A DNA stretch of 7,553 nucleotides from the NCBI GenBank assembly GCA_027858275.1, contig JAQIDA010000022.1:1-7553 (forward strand), read 5' to 3'. Shown here in pieces: positions 1-6,843 of this stretch (position 1 is its first letter; each line of letters opens with the position of its first letter). This DNA comes from Candidatus Kapaibacterium sp. GTDB taxonomy: Bacteria; Bacteroidota; Ignavibacteria; Kapaibacteriales; UBA2268. Under the pieces are notes generated by a model. That model was not told the DNA's origin, made no database searches, and saw only the letters and a list, made by a program, of their open reading frames with translations. The position numbers were made by a program, and so were the translations under genes.

Positions 1-1599
1 GAGATTATTTTTTTTCTCATATTCCTGTTAACAGCAAATATTCAAACTTATTCTCAAATTCAGACTTGGCCTCCCGACGGGTTAAATGCCGGGCCGATGC
101 AATTCGTTTTGCCTGACTCCCGAATCATACCCTCCACAAAAAGATATAATCTTGTCTGGGCCGATCAGCTCAGGCCGTATCTGCTTACTGAAGGGAAAAT
201 TGAATTTGCAGCAAAGAACTATGTCGGAACGCAAAAAATATGGGCAGATCAAATATCACAGTTCCGCAATTATAATGAAAATTTCCTTTGTCTGATATAT
301 CATCTTGCCGCCGGACTCAATCCAAATAAAAATGACGATTGTCCCGATCCTAAGAATAATTCGGGTGAAGGGCATATCGGAGTTGTGTCGCCGGCAGGTT
401 ACGTCAGTGAGTGGCAGGAACATTTTTTGCCTTGGTGTCAGAGTAATTCAATAAGCGAAGGCAGCGACAGATTTGAATCCATGTTCCAACACTATAATAC
501 TCTGAGCCCCGAAACACGGGTTTGGCATCGTGATCCGTACTGGCTTATGAATTTGGACAATGCCGATTGGCGTACTTATGTCGCAGCCGCCTGCAAAGAA
601 TGGATGACCGGCAATACCAACGAAGGATGCTTCTTTGATGTGTCGGTTGAAACGAGTTGGAATTATTATAATCCATCAGATATTTCAGGCGATCCTTACA
701 ATTTCAATTGGTGGGAAACTCCTTATGGTCTTGATCCGATAGATAATCGCAATGATCTGGCGATCTATATGAACGATACTTATCTGGATTACTACAGCAC
801 TATTTATCAAGCTTTTCACAGCGCGACTGTTGATTATTTGGTGATTCCTAATATAGACCAGATGGTAACATCTGTCTACGACCCCTATTGGACTGACGGC
901 AGCGACACCCAAGGTGAAACTATTGACGGCGCAATGATTGAGAATTTTGGCGGATACAAGGCATCTGATATGTATCTCACTCTTGAGCGGGCCGTTCGAC
1001 ATCTGACAGGCAGAGGCAAAATTATGATTGCTCAATTCGGAGCTGACAGTCCTGAAGAAAGATACAGGCGAACAGGAATGTATATGCTTATCAAAAACGA
1101 AAACTCATACATTAATATAATAAATACCGGGAATGCCGAATGGTATCCTGAATATGAAATTGATTTGGGCGATCAGAGTATGCTTCCCGAAAATCTTAAT
1201 GACCTTAGAGTCTCAGGCGACGGATGGCGCTCCCTCTGGAAGCGTGAATACGAGCATGGTTTCATTCTTTGCAATACTTCTGACGCGGATATTTTTTATA
1301 ATCTTGGAGATGAGCAGGCAGCCAAAGACGGCAAGACTATTAATTTAGTCGGCACATCCGGCGGCGGAGAAGTCAGTGACGAGGGACAAATAGCAGAACA
1401 GACAATAACTTATGAAGCCTTCAACGGATTGATAAAAATTCCTTCTTCGGAATGCGCTATTTTCAAAATCAGCGATGAGACGAGTATTGAAATAGCCGGC
1501 TCCAAATCAAATTCCGTGAGCGTGACACCAAATCCTGCCTCCGAGAGTTTTAGCGTCCGACTATTTCTGAAACATTATGACCGGATCATATTGACATAG
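1..1599 (+). CDS. Secreted putative glycoside hydrolase (GHL15-like), 5'-partial, ended by a stop inside its T9SS sorting domain
   Basis: The frame is open from base 1, so the true start is left of the window. Codons 2-12 form a hydrophobic stretch followed by a polar TYSQ segment, which looks like the end of a signal peptide. The ATG at 97 is therefore internal. The body (codons 33 to about 500) is rich in aromatic residues and resembles hypothetical TIM-barrel glycoside hydrolases of the GHL15 type. Recognisable pieces are NYVGTQKIW near the N-terminus, GCFFDVS (Asp at codon 213), DYLVIPNID, DGAMIENFG (Glu at codon 314), GKIMIAQFG, and a late strand HGFILCNTSD. The Asp and Glu are the best candidates for active-site acids, by analogy only; the substrate is unknown. 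From about codon 506 a Por-type sorting domain begins (SVTPNPASESF) but is stopped by TAG at 1597-1599. The family is inferred from motif shape without a search, so another TIM-barrel glycosidase family is possible. Confidence 0.65.
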   Translation, partial: EIIFFLIFLLTANIQTYSQIQTWPPDGLNAGPMQFVLPDSRIIPSTKRYNLVWADQLRPYLLTEGKIEFAAKNYVGTQKIWADQISQFRNYNENFLCLIYHLAAGLNPNKNDDCPDPKNNSGEGHIGVVSPAGYVSEWQEHFLPWCQSNSISEGSDRFESMFQHYNTLSPETRVWHRDPYWLMNLDNADWRTYVAAACKEWMTGNTNEGCFFDVSVETSWNYYNPSDISGDPYNFNWWETPYGLDPIDNRNDLAIYMNDTYLDYYSTIYQAFHSATVDYLVIPNIDQMVTSVYDPYWTDGSDTQGETIDGAMIENFGGYKASDMYLTLERAVRHLTGRGKIMIAQFGADSPEERYRRTGMYMLIKNENSYINIINTGNAEWYPEYEIDLGDQSMLPENLNDLRVSGDGWRSLWKREYEHGFILCNTSDADIFYNLGDEQAAKDGKTINLVGTSGGGEVSDEGQIAEQTITYEAFNGLIKIPSSECAIFKISDETSIEIAGSKSNSVSVTPNPASESFSVRLFLKHYDRIILT

Positions 1600-1764
1600 A
1601 GCGATATAAACGGCAGGGAATGCGGAATTTTGTTCGAAGGTCAGCTCAAAACCGGGGAGACGATAAAGACTTTTAATTGCGATTCATTCGCAAACGGGAT
1701 CTACATATTAAAGTGCTCGGGCAAAGAGTTTTCCGTGATCAGAAAACTCCAAATTAATAAATAG
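1600..1764 (+). pseudogene. Stranded second half of the T9SS C-terminal sorting domain
   Basis: Directly after the TAG at 1597-1599, the same frame stays open for 54 codons to a second TAG at 1762-1764. It reads as the remainder of a Por secretion tail: SDINGRE (1600-1620), FANGIYILK (1687-1713) and the terminal RKLQINK (1741-1761). These match the usual end of such domains, namely a D-x-x-G-R turn, an L/F-x-x-G-x-Y strand and a basic C-terminus. No frame change is needed to join the halves; one base explains the break. Leu (TTG) is the ancestral codon that best fits the strand before the turn. The segment has no start codon of its own and is probably translated only if the stop is read through or is a sequencing error. 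Confidence 0.8.
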
Positions 1765-2110
1765 TAAGAAATGTTTGACCAATACTGACTCTATGGTTTT
1801 TTGTTAATTAATTCTCAATACAGTGGATAGGGCTGCTAAGATTAGCTATTATAAACGTAACAAATTGAAATATAATGAAATATCAAAGACAACACTATTG
1901 ATACAGATATTAACAGTATTCTAACAATTCCCTTTTTTATGTTTGAATTATTTTATTAATTCCTTAATTTCTCATTGGATTTTAGAGTAAATCCGCAATT
2001 TGAGCATATTACTGCTGACAAAACGACGATTTCACAAATAATTTAAAATTGAAAGACAATTTAGACCAATAATAAATTCAAACATTTTTCACAATTGTAA
2101 AGATCAGACT
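1765..2110. other. AT-rich intergenic region upstream of hppA
   Basis: This stretch of 346 bases holds no credible gene on either strand and is clearly richer in A+T than its neighbours. I see no strong GC hairpin with a T tract after the first gene. It contains one good match to the Bacteroidota -7 element TAnnTTTG at 1938-1945, but with no suitable -33 element about 20 bases upstream. A short AT-only dyad (GAATTA, six bases, TAATTC) lies at 1945-1962. A weaker but better spaced promoter candidate lies near the hppA start and is listed separately. Confidence 0.6.
2049..2080 (+). promoter_or_regulatory. Possible Bacteroidota-type promoter for hppA
   Basis: A TTG at 2049-2051 lies 21 bases before TAAATTCA at 2073-2080. 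This resembles the -33 TTG / -7 TAnnTTTG layout of Bacteroidota housekeeping promoters, and would give a leader of roughly 25 bases before the ATG at 2111. The -7 element matches only its first half, and chance matches are likely in DNA this AT-rich. Confidence 0.2.
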
Positions 2111-4297
2111 ATGGATTCTCTACTTTATGCTGTCCCTGTAGTGGGAATAATCGCTTTAATTTATGCGTTTATCAGTTCGGCTCAGGTTTCTAAAGAAAGC
2201 CCCGGAACTGAAAGAATGGAAAAAATCGGTAAGTACATTGCCGACGGAGCTATGGCGTTTCTCAAGGCCGAATATAAGGTCATCGCTATTTTCGTCGTCG
2301 TTGTCGCGATCGCTCTCGGATTTCAGGGTGCGGGATCAGAAAATTCTCACGGTTTAGTTGCACTGTCATTCGTCTTTGGCGCAATTTGCTCCGCATTGGC
2401 AGGCTATATCGGAATGAAAGTGGCTACCAAAGCTAACACTCGTACAACGAACGCCGCGAGAGAATCTCTCAACAAAGCTCTCGGTATAGCTTTCAAAGGC
2501 GGATCTGTTATGGGTATGGGCGTTGTAGGGCTTGGCGTTATCGGACTTAGTGTCTTGTTTATCGCTTACAGCCAAATTTTCGGAACTGATACTATCGCTG
2601 ACTTGAACAGAGTCGTTACAGTTATCACGGGCTTCTCATTCGGAGCTTCTTCGATCGCTTTGTTCGCCAGAGTCGGCGGCGGTATTTATACTAAAGCGGC
2701 TGATGTCGGCGCTGACCTTGTAGGTAAAGTCGAAGCAGGCATTCCTGAAGATCATCCTTTGAATCCTGCCACAATCGCTGACAATGTTGGTGATAACGTG
2801 GGTGACGTTGCCGGTATGGGCGCTGATTTGTTTGAATCTTTCGTTGGTTCAATCATCGCCACAATGGTTCTCGGAACAGCATTCTTCGCGATTCCTCAAT
2901 TTGCTGACACACCTTTCGCAGGTTTGTCACCGATCATTATGCCTTTGCTTATTGCGGCAGCGGGTATCATTGTATCAATTATAGGAACTTTCTTTGTGAA
3001 AGTGAAAGAAGGCGGCAATCCTCAGACTGCACTCAACGTCGGAACTTTCCTTTCTTCGATTCTTATGGTCGCGGTTTCATATTTCATTATTAAATGGATG
3101 TTCCCCGAAACATTTGAATTCACAAGCAAGATTTACGGCGATACAATGACAATCACTTCCAACGCTGTATTCCTCGCGACTATCATCGGTCTTGTCGCCG
3201 GTGTTATGATCGGAATGATCACTGAATATTACACAGGTCTGGATAAAAAACCTGTACAACATATTGCTGAACAGTCTATCACGGGCGCAGCGACAAACAT
3301 TATCGCCGGTCTCGGAACAGGCATGATGTCCACTGCTTTCCCCGTATTAATTATTGCTTTCTCAATTATGGGATCATTCGCTTGCGCCGGTCTTTACGGT
3401 ATCGCTATCGCGGCTGTCGGTATGCTTGCTACAACAGGTATCCAGCTTGCCGTTGACGCATACGGTCCTATCTCTGATAACGCCGGCGGAATCGCAGAAA
3501 TGGCAGAGCTTCCAAAAGAAGTACGTGAAAGAACAGACAAACTTGATGCTGTAGGTAACTCAACAGCTGCAATCGGCAAAGGTTTCGCAATTGGTTCAGC
3601 AGCTTTGACTGCTCTCGCATTGTTTGGCGCGTTTATGACAGCCAGCGGAATTACAGGTATTAATATCGCCAAAGCAGACGTTATGGCCGGTTTATTTATC
3701 GGTGGTATACTTCCTTTCGTATTCTCAGCTATGGCAATGGGTGCTGTAGGTCGTGCCGCAATGGCAATGATCAAAGAAGTTCGCCGCCAGTTCGCTGACA
3801 TTCCTGAACTCAAAGCAGCTCTCGCTCTTATGAGAAAAAACAGCGAAGATATGAGCAAATGGTCTGAAGAAGACATGAAAGTTTATAACGCGGCCGACGG
3901 CAAAGCGGAATATTCTAAATGTGTTGATATTTCAACAAAAGCTTCTATCAGAGAAATGATGCTTCCCGGATTAATCGCTGTTGCCGTTCCTGTTATTATC
4001 GGTTTCTCGTTCGGTGCTGAAATGCTCGGCGGAGTGCTTGCCGGTGTTACTGTCACAGGCGTTCTTATGGCTATCTTCCAGTCAAACGCAGGCGGCGCTT
4101 GGGACAACGCTAAGAAGAAATTCGAAAGCGGAGTTGAAATCGACGGTAAAATGTATTATAAAGGTTCAGAACCTCACAAAGCAGCTGTCACAGGCGACAC
4201 AGTAGGCGATCCATTCAAAGATACATCAGGACCTTCATTGAATATCCTTATCAAACTTATGTCAGTTGTAGCTCTTGTTATAGCCGCGATGATATAA
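2111..4297 (+). CDS. hppA: K+-stimulated membrane-bound ion-translocating pyrophosphatase
   Basis: A complete 728-residue protein, normal length for the family, with about 16 hydrophobic membrane segments. It hydrolyses cytoplasmic pyrophosphate and pumps Na+ and/or H+ out of the cell. Substrate-site motifs are intact: DVGADLVGKVE (198-208), DNVGDNVGD (224-232), DAYGPISDNAGG (449-460) and the late KAAVTGDTVGDPFKD (690-704). In GNSTAAIGKG, Ala486 and Gly489 occupy the positions that are Lys and Thr in K+-independent enzymes, so it should be K+-dependent. The pump Glu sits in GADLFES (Glu242), the placement shared by Na+-PPases and some H+-PPases. K+ dependence together with this Glu points to the Na+-PPase or Na+,H+-PPase clades, but ion choice is not settled by this. 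The ATG at 2111 gives the usual short N-terminus before the first membrane helix and has no clear Shine-Dalgarno. It is probably transcribed alone, with a terminator 46 bases after the stop. Confidence 0.97.
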   Translation: MDSLLYAVPVVGIIALIYAFISSAQVSKESPGTERMEKIGKYIADGAMAFLKAEYKVIAIFVVVVAIALGFQGAGSENSHGLVALSFVFGAICSALAGYIGMKVATKANTRTTNAARESLNKALGIAFKGGSVMGMGVVGLGVIGLSVLFIAYSQIFGTDTIADLNRVVTVITGFSFGASSIALFARVGGGIYTKAADVGADLVGKVEAGIPEDHPLNPATIADNVGDNVGDVAGMGADLFESFVGSIIATMVLGTAFFAIPQFADTPFAGLSPIIMPLLIAAAGIIVSIIGTFFVKVKEGGNPQTALNVGTFLSSILMVAVSYFIIKWMFPETFEFTSKIYGDTMTITSNAVFLATIIGLVAGVMIGMITEYYTGLDKKPVQHIAEQSITGAATNIIAGLGTGMMSTAFPVLIIAFSIMGSFACAGLYGIAIAAVGMLATTGIQLAVDAYGPISDNAGGIAEMAELPKEVRERTDKLDAVGNSTAAIGKGFAIGSAALTALALFGAFMTASGITGINIAKADVMAGLFIGGILPFVFSAMAMGAVGRAAMAMIKEVRRQFADIPELKAALALMRKNSEDMSKWSEEDMKVYNAADGKAEYSKCVDISTKASIREMMLPGLIAVAVPVIIGFSFGAEMLGGVLAGVTVTGVLMAIFQSNAGGAWDNAKKKFESGVEIDGKMYYKGSEPHKAAVTGDTVGDPFKDTSGPSLNILIKLMSVVALVIAAMI

Positions 4298-4313
4298 GAA
4301 AATCATTTAGTTG

Positions 4314-4328
4314 ATTGATTTAATCAAT
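4314..4328. repeat. Small AT-rich palindrome after hppA
   Basis: ATTGATT and AATCAAT flank a single T, giving a perfect seven-base dyad between the hppA stop and its terminator. Nearby TTGATT-type words repeat the theme. It could be a weak hairpin or a protein site. With this composition, chance is also a fair explanation. Confidence 0.35.
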
Positions 4329-4343
4329 TATTTGATTATTACT

Positions 4344-4388
4344 AAAGCCGGGCCTTATCTTCCAAGATAAAGCCCGGCTTTCTTATTT
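4344..4388 (+). terminator. Rho-independent terminator of hppA
   Basis: AAAGCCGGGC (4344-4353) pairs perfectly with GCCCGGCTTT (4372-4381). After a single C/A mismatch, the inner TTATCT/AGATAA arms also pair, leaving a four-base loop. The stem is followed by a T-rich run (TTTCTTATTT, 4379-4388). It is a strong terminator for hppA. For the convergent GH57 transcript the same hairpin is followed by only three U residues before mixed sequence, so reverse termination would be weaker. Confidence 0.9.
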
Positions 4389-4407
4389 GTGTGGGAGTGT
4401 GTGTTCA

Positions 4408-4420
4408 GATGTCTGACATC
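4408..4420. repeat. Left short palindrome GATGTC-T-GACATC
   Basis: Six-base arms are perfectly complementary around a central T. The same TGTC-T-GACA core recurs twice at the right end of the composite element. The neighbouring bases also allow an overlapping fold, GTCTGA-CA-TCAGAC at 4411-4424. Confidence 0.6.
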
Positions 4421-4462
4421 AGACGGATGCCAACGAAAATTTTGACAAGCGTTCCGACCATT

Positions 4463-4489
4463 TGTACAGACGCCCAATTTGGGCGTCTC
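4463..4489 (+). repeat. 27-base inverted repeat, left copy
   Basis: It begins TGTACAG and ends GGGCGTCTC. It is the reverse complement of 4528-4554 except at one position (A4470 against C4547). It is also a palindrome in itself: GACGCCCAA, one T, TTGGGCGTC (4469-4487), nine perfect pairs. The two copies are 38 bases apart, so they could pair into one long stem, or each could fold or bind protein separately. Confidence 0.85.
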
Positions 4490-4527
4490 AGCACGAAATC
4501 TAAAAGCCGACCGGATTTTTGTTCCGA

Positions 4528-4554
4528 GAGACGCCCAAATTGGGCGCCTGTACA
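4528..4554 (-). repeat. 27-base inverted repeat, right copy
   Basis: It begins GAGACGCCC and ends CCTGTACA, inverted relative to 4463-4489 with 26 of 27 bases matching. Its own internal palindrome (4530-4548) carries one mismatch, at the same base that differs from the left copy. Confidence 0.85.
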
Positions 4555-4577
4555 CAAGCTGCCTGAGAGAAATCTTC

Positions 4578-4609
4578 GATGTCTGACACTTTCTTCAGTG
4601 TCTGACATC
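4578..4609 (-). repeat. Hairpin just downstream of the GH57 stop
   Basis: Thirteen-base arms (GATGTC-T-GACACT-type left, AGTGTC-T-GACATC right) enclose the six-base loop TTCTTC. The only unpaired position within the arms is a central T-T, which becomes A-A in the GH57 mRNA. It lies six bases beyond the GH57 stop. No U tract follows it in the minus direction, so it is not a classical intrinsic terminator; 3'-end processing or mRNA protection is an alternative role. Confidence 0.65.
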
Positions 4610-4615
4610 TAACTA

Positions 4616-6673
4616 TCACACACCAAATTCCAAAACACCCTGCCCCGGATAAATAACCTCACCCTTAGCCGTTATAGTAACAATCCTCAATTGAAATGCT
4701 AAATCAGCATCAAACAGGGGAGACTTAGAAAAAGCAAATTCAATTACGTCATTATTCGCATAAATAAATCTATCTAAAATCTCATCTCCGACAAATTCAA
4801 ATGAGTCTGTCTTCAAAATAAGTTTGAATTCTCTCGGCGAGAAAAACTCAAATATCAATGAATCAAAATCTCTAAGTGATTTTTCAAGATCGCAACGGAA
4901 GTAAATCATATTATCATCCGAACCGAAGTAAACAGTCTTAAGAATAGTCCCGATTTGATGCATTGAGGACATAGAAGCGCCGGCATTGAAAAAACCTGCG
5001 TTTTCCCATTCGTCATTATCTATTTTCCCGTTAATATTTGGACTAACAGCCCCTTTGGGCTGTACCAAGAAATTCAGATCTCCAACTATACTGAGTGAAG
5101 AAGAAAGAGCGGCAGGTGCCGTTTCAGCGAGTATGCCCCAAATTTGCGTCAGGTAGCGACGGAAGAGAACGTCGAAATCTCTCTTATTCGGAGCCGTATG
5201 CTCATCACCGTACCACCAGAACCAGTCACTGCCTTCGGCGATATATACTAATTTCATCGCAGTTTTAAGTTGATCGGGGGAGAGCTTACCTTTAGCATCC
5301 TCTATCGCCTGTCTTGCCTTAGAAAGTTCCGACCATGCCTTGCGGTGATCCTCATGTCCAATCCATATTTTAAAATTGCCGTTGATCCACGATCCGGCGC
5401 GGATATGATCAATTGCCGGTAGGAAATCGCAGTGATACCCGCTGACAGACTCTCCGCAAGTTACAGTTTCAATATCATCAGCTGCAGAGAAATGCTGATA
5501 CAATTCGCGAAGGAAGTCAATACCGTTATTCTTATAAAACTCCCAACAATTTTCTCCGTCGAGAATCACAGGCACAACGGCATCCTCCAAACAATCTTCT
5601 CCGTATTTCACAATTAACTTGTCTCGAATATCTCTAAGCTTTTGCATGAAATTTCCGGCTGCGTCCAATGGTGCCCAGTTTGAATATGTGAAGCCGATTG
5701 CGTCCGAAAGTTGATGGTCTCTGAAAAGAAGCTTGATTTCGCCCTCTTTTGTGTGAAAACGCCTCGGAAAGTATTTATCGAGGTTGTCGCCGACTTCAAC
5801 TGAATTATACAGCATTTCCTCATCGCTTGCCGTCCATTCAATCCCGTTCTTTGCCAGAAGTTCAAGTGCCTCATCGGACAGCGATCCTTCGGAGGGCCAC
5901 ATGCCTTTAATATTAATTCCCAAACTGTTTTTGTAGTATTGAAGAGAATCCGCAATCTGCGAGGCAGCATCTTCCGGAAAAGCAAATCTTTGATAAGGCA
6001 AATTCACATCCGGCATCGCCTCTTGCGCGACATCCGTATCGCAAAGCAAGGGAAGAATCGGGTGATACATAGGAGTTGCGCTTAATTCCAATTGTCCGTT
6101 TGAACTCATATCGCTTAAGGCGGAATTAATCCTTGACAAAATATCATTGTGAATTTTCAAGACAGTAACCTTATCATCTTCGCTGAAATCTCTGCCTTTG
6201 TCGAACAGATATTTAGTCGCCGGTTGTTGCCTTGATATTTGACCGATCCATGTCAGATTGTACCATACCTGCAGGTCAAGCCAATCGCCTGTGTCAAAAG
6301 TATTCATCGGGTCAGCAACTTCATAAAGTTCTTTGAAACGCTGAAAGGGGAGAATCATATTATTGACATTACAAATCAAAAAGGAATCAAGGATTTCTTG
6401 TTTTTCATTGTCGCTAAGCTCACTCGCATTGATTCTTGTTAACCGCTGAATTTTGTCTGAGACCGCGCCGGAAACATAGTCCTCAATCTGCATGGACAGA
6501 GAAGGCACAAGGTTGACAGTCTGCTTTATATCCGGAAATTCCCTGAACAATTCCGGCAAATCAAGATAATCCTTTACCCCGTGCAGCCTGACCCAAGGCA
6601 GCGACAGCTCCCCGTCCGAATAATAAACAGGCTGATGGAAATGCCATAAAATCGCAATTTTCAGAGGCTTCAT
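4616..6673 (-). CDS. GH57 family alpha-glucan-active glycoside hydrolase (COG1449 type)
   Basis: A complete 685-residue protein. All five GH57 conserved regions are visible: HFHQP (11-15); GQLELSATPMYHPILPLL (193-210, His204); GMWPSEGS (257-264, Glu262 as nucleophile); LDGENCWEFY (371-380, Asp372 as the likely acid/base); and DWFWWYGDEH (483-492) followed by FDVLFRRYL. The family cleaves or transfers alpha-glucans such as starch or glycogen, by a retaining mechanism on a (beta/alpha)7 barrel. Which activity this member has cannot be read here. Residues from about 530 form a separate beta-rich module (NINGKIDNDEW, then TVYFGSDDNMIYFRCD) like the carbohydrate-binding-type tails of this group. 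There is no signal peptide, so the protein is probably cytoplasmic. An in-frame TAA two codons before the ATG fixes the start; no Shine-Dalgarno is evident. It converges on hppA. Confidence 0.93.
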   Translation of the reverse strand: MKPLKIAILWHFHQPVYYSDGELSLPWVRLHGVKDYLDLPELFREFPDIKQTVNLVPSLSMQIEDYVSGAVSDKIQRLTRINASELSDNEKQEILDSFLICNVNNMILPFQRFKELYEVADPMNTFDTGDWLDLQVWYNLTWIGQISRQQPATKYLFDKGRDFSEDDKVTVLKIHNDILSRINSALSDMSSNGQLELSATPMYHPILPLLCDTDVAQEAMPDVNLPYQRFAFPEDAASQIADSLQYYKNSLGINIKGMWPSEGSLSDEALELLAKNGIEWTASDEEMLYNSVEVGDNLDKYFPRRFHTKEGEIKLLFRDHQLSDAIGFTYSNWAPLDAAGNFMQKLRDIRDKLIVKYGEDCLEDAVVPVILDGENCWEFYKNNGIDFLRELYQHFSAADDIETVTCGESVSGYHCDFLPAIDHIRAGSWINGNFKIWIGHEDHRKAWSELSKARQAIEDAKGKLSPDQLKTAMKLVYIAEGSDWFWWYGDEHTAPNKRDFDVLFRRYLTQIWGILAETAPAALSSSLSIVGDLNFLVQPKGAVSPNINGKIDNDEWENAGFFNAGASMSSMHQIGTILKTVYFGSDDNMIYFRCDLEKSLRDFDSLIFEFFSPREFKLILKTDSFEFVGDEILDRFIYANNDVIEFAFSKSPLFDADLAFQLRIVTITAKGEVIYPGQGVLEFGV

Positions 6674-6843
6674 ATTTTATGTTTCAATGTTATTTACTTG
6701 TTTAAACAGAAACGTCGTACAGACAGAACATAATTTATCAATATTACTTTGATTAGCAAAAAGATAATTTCAGTTAGACGAATTCTTTTGTATATTGTGA
6801 TTGTGTAAATATGAAGTATATTATCATCTATCCAGAGACCAAA
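6674..6843. other. Divergent promoter region between the GH57 and GLUG-protein genes
   Basis: These 170 AT-rich bases separate two divergently transcribed genes and must hold both their promoters. No gene is seen in it. For the GH57 gene (minus strand) I found no well-spaced -33/-7 pair. For the GLUG gene a candidate is listed separately. Confidence 0.6.
6795..6824 (+). promoter_or_regulatory. Possible promoter of the GLUG-repeat gene
   Basis: TTG at 6795-6797 is followed, after 19 bases, by TATATTAT at 6817-6824. This matches the Bacteroidota TTG / TAnnTTTG spacing, but the -7 element is only a partial match. It would give a leader of about 12 to 15 bases before the ATG at 6844. Confidence 0.3.

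Larger units (their letters stand above)
4407..4610. repeat. Composite palindromic element between convergent genes (204 bp)
   Basis: The spacer between the hppA terminator and the GH57 stop is built from nested inverted repeats. The ends match as inverted repeats with one mismatch in 12: AGATGTCTGACA at 4407-4418 against TGTCTGACATCT at 4599-4610. Inside lie two inverted 27-base copies (4463-4489 and 4528-4554). The nine-base word TGTCTGACA occurs three times, at 4410-4418, 4580-4588 and 4599-4607. The layout resembles a MITE or a REP/BIME-type dispersed element. No target-site duplication is visible at the edges, and no transposase is present in the window. Whether it is dispersed in the genome cannot be told from one copy. 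Confidence 0.6.

Noticed and set aside
97..99. ATG at 97 as the start of the first gene
   Set aside because: The same frame is open back to base 1 and encodes a signal-peptide-like hydrophobic stretch; the real start lies outside the window.
685..1035. 116-codon minus-strand frame inside the first gene
   Set aside because: No domain-like features, and it is fully covered by the strongly coding plus-strand frame.
1597..1599. TAG reassigned to an amino acid in this organism
   Set aside because: A second TAG ends the same domain exactly where such domains end, so TAG appears to be a normal stop here.
1938..1945. TATGTTTG as the main hppA promoter
   Set aside because: It is a perfect -7 match but has no -33 TTG at a workable distance, and would imply a leader of over 150 bases. 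It is kept only as a remark in the intergenic entry.
3394..3876. 160-codon minus-strand frame inside hppA
   Set aside because: It is antisense to a well-conserved part of hppA and has the Ala/Ile/Ser-rich make-up expected from reading its reverse complement.
4407..4610. CRISPR array or phage attachment site
   Set aside because: The repeats are inverted and unequally spaced, not regular direct repeats with spacers, and no cas, integrase or tRNA gene is present.
4355..4612. Short open frames on both strands (66 to 73 codons) across the repeat region
   Set aside because: They are translations of the palindromes: both strands give the same QFGRL and RRPNWA words because of the inverted repeats. 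None has a credible start context or known domain.
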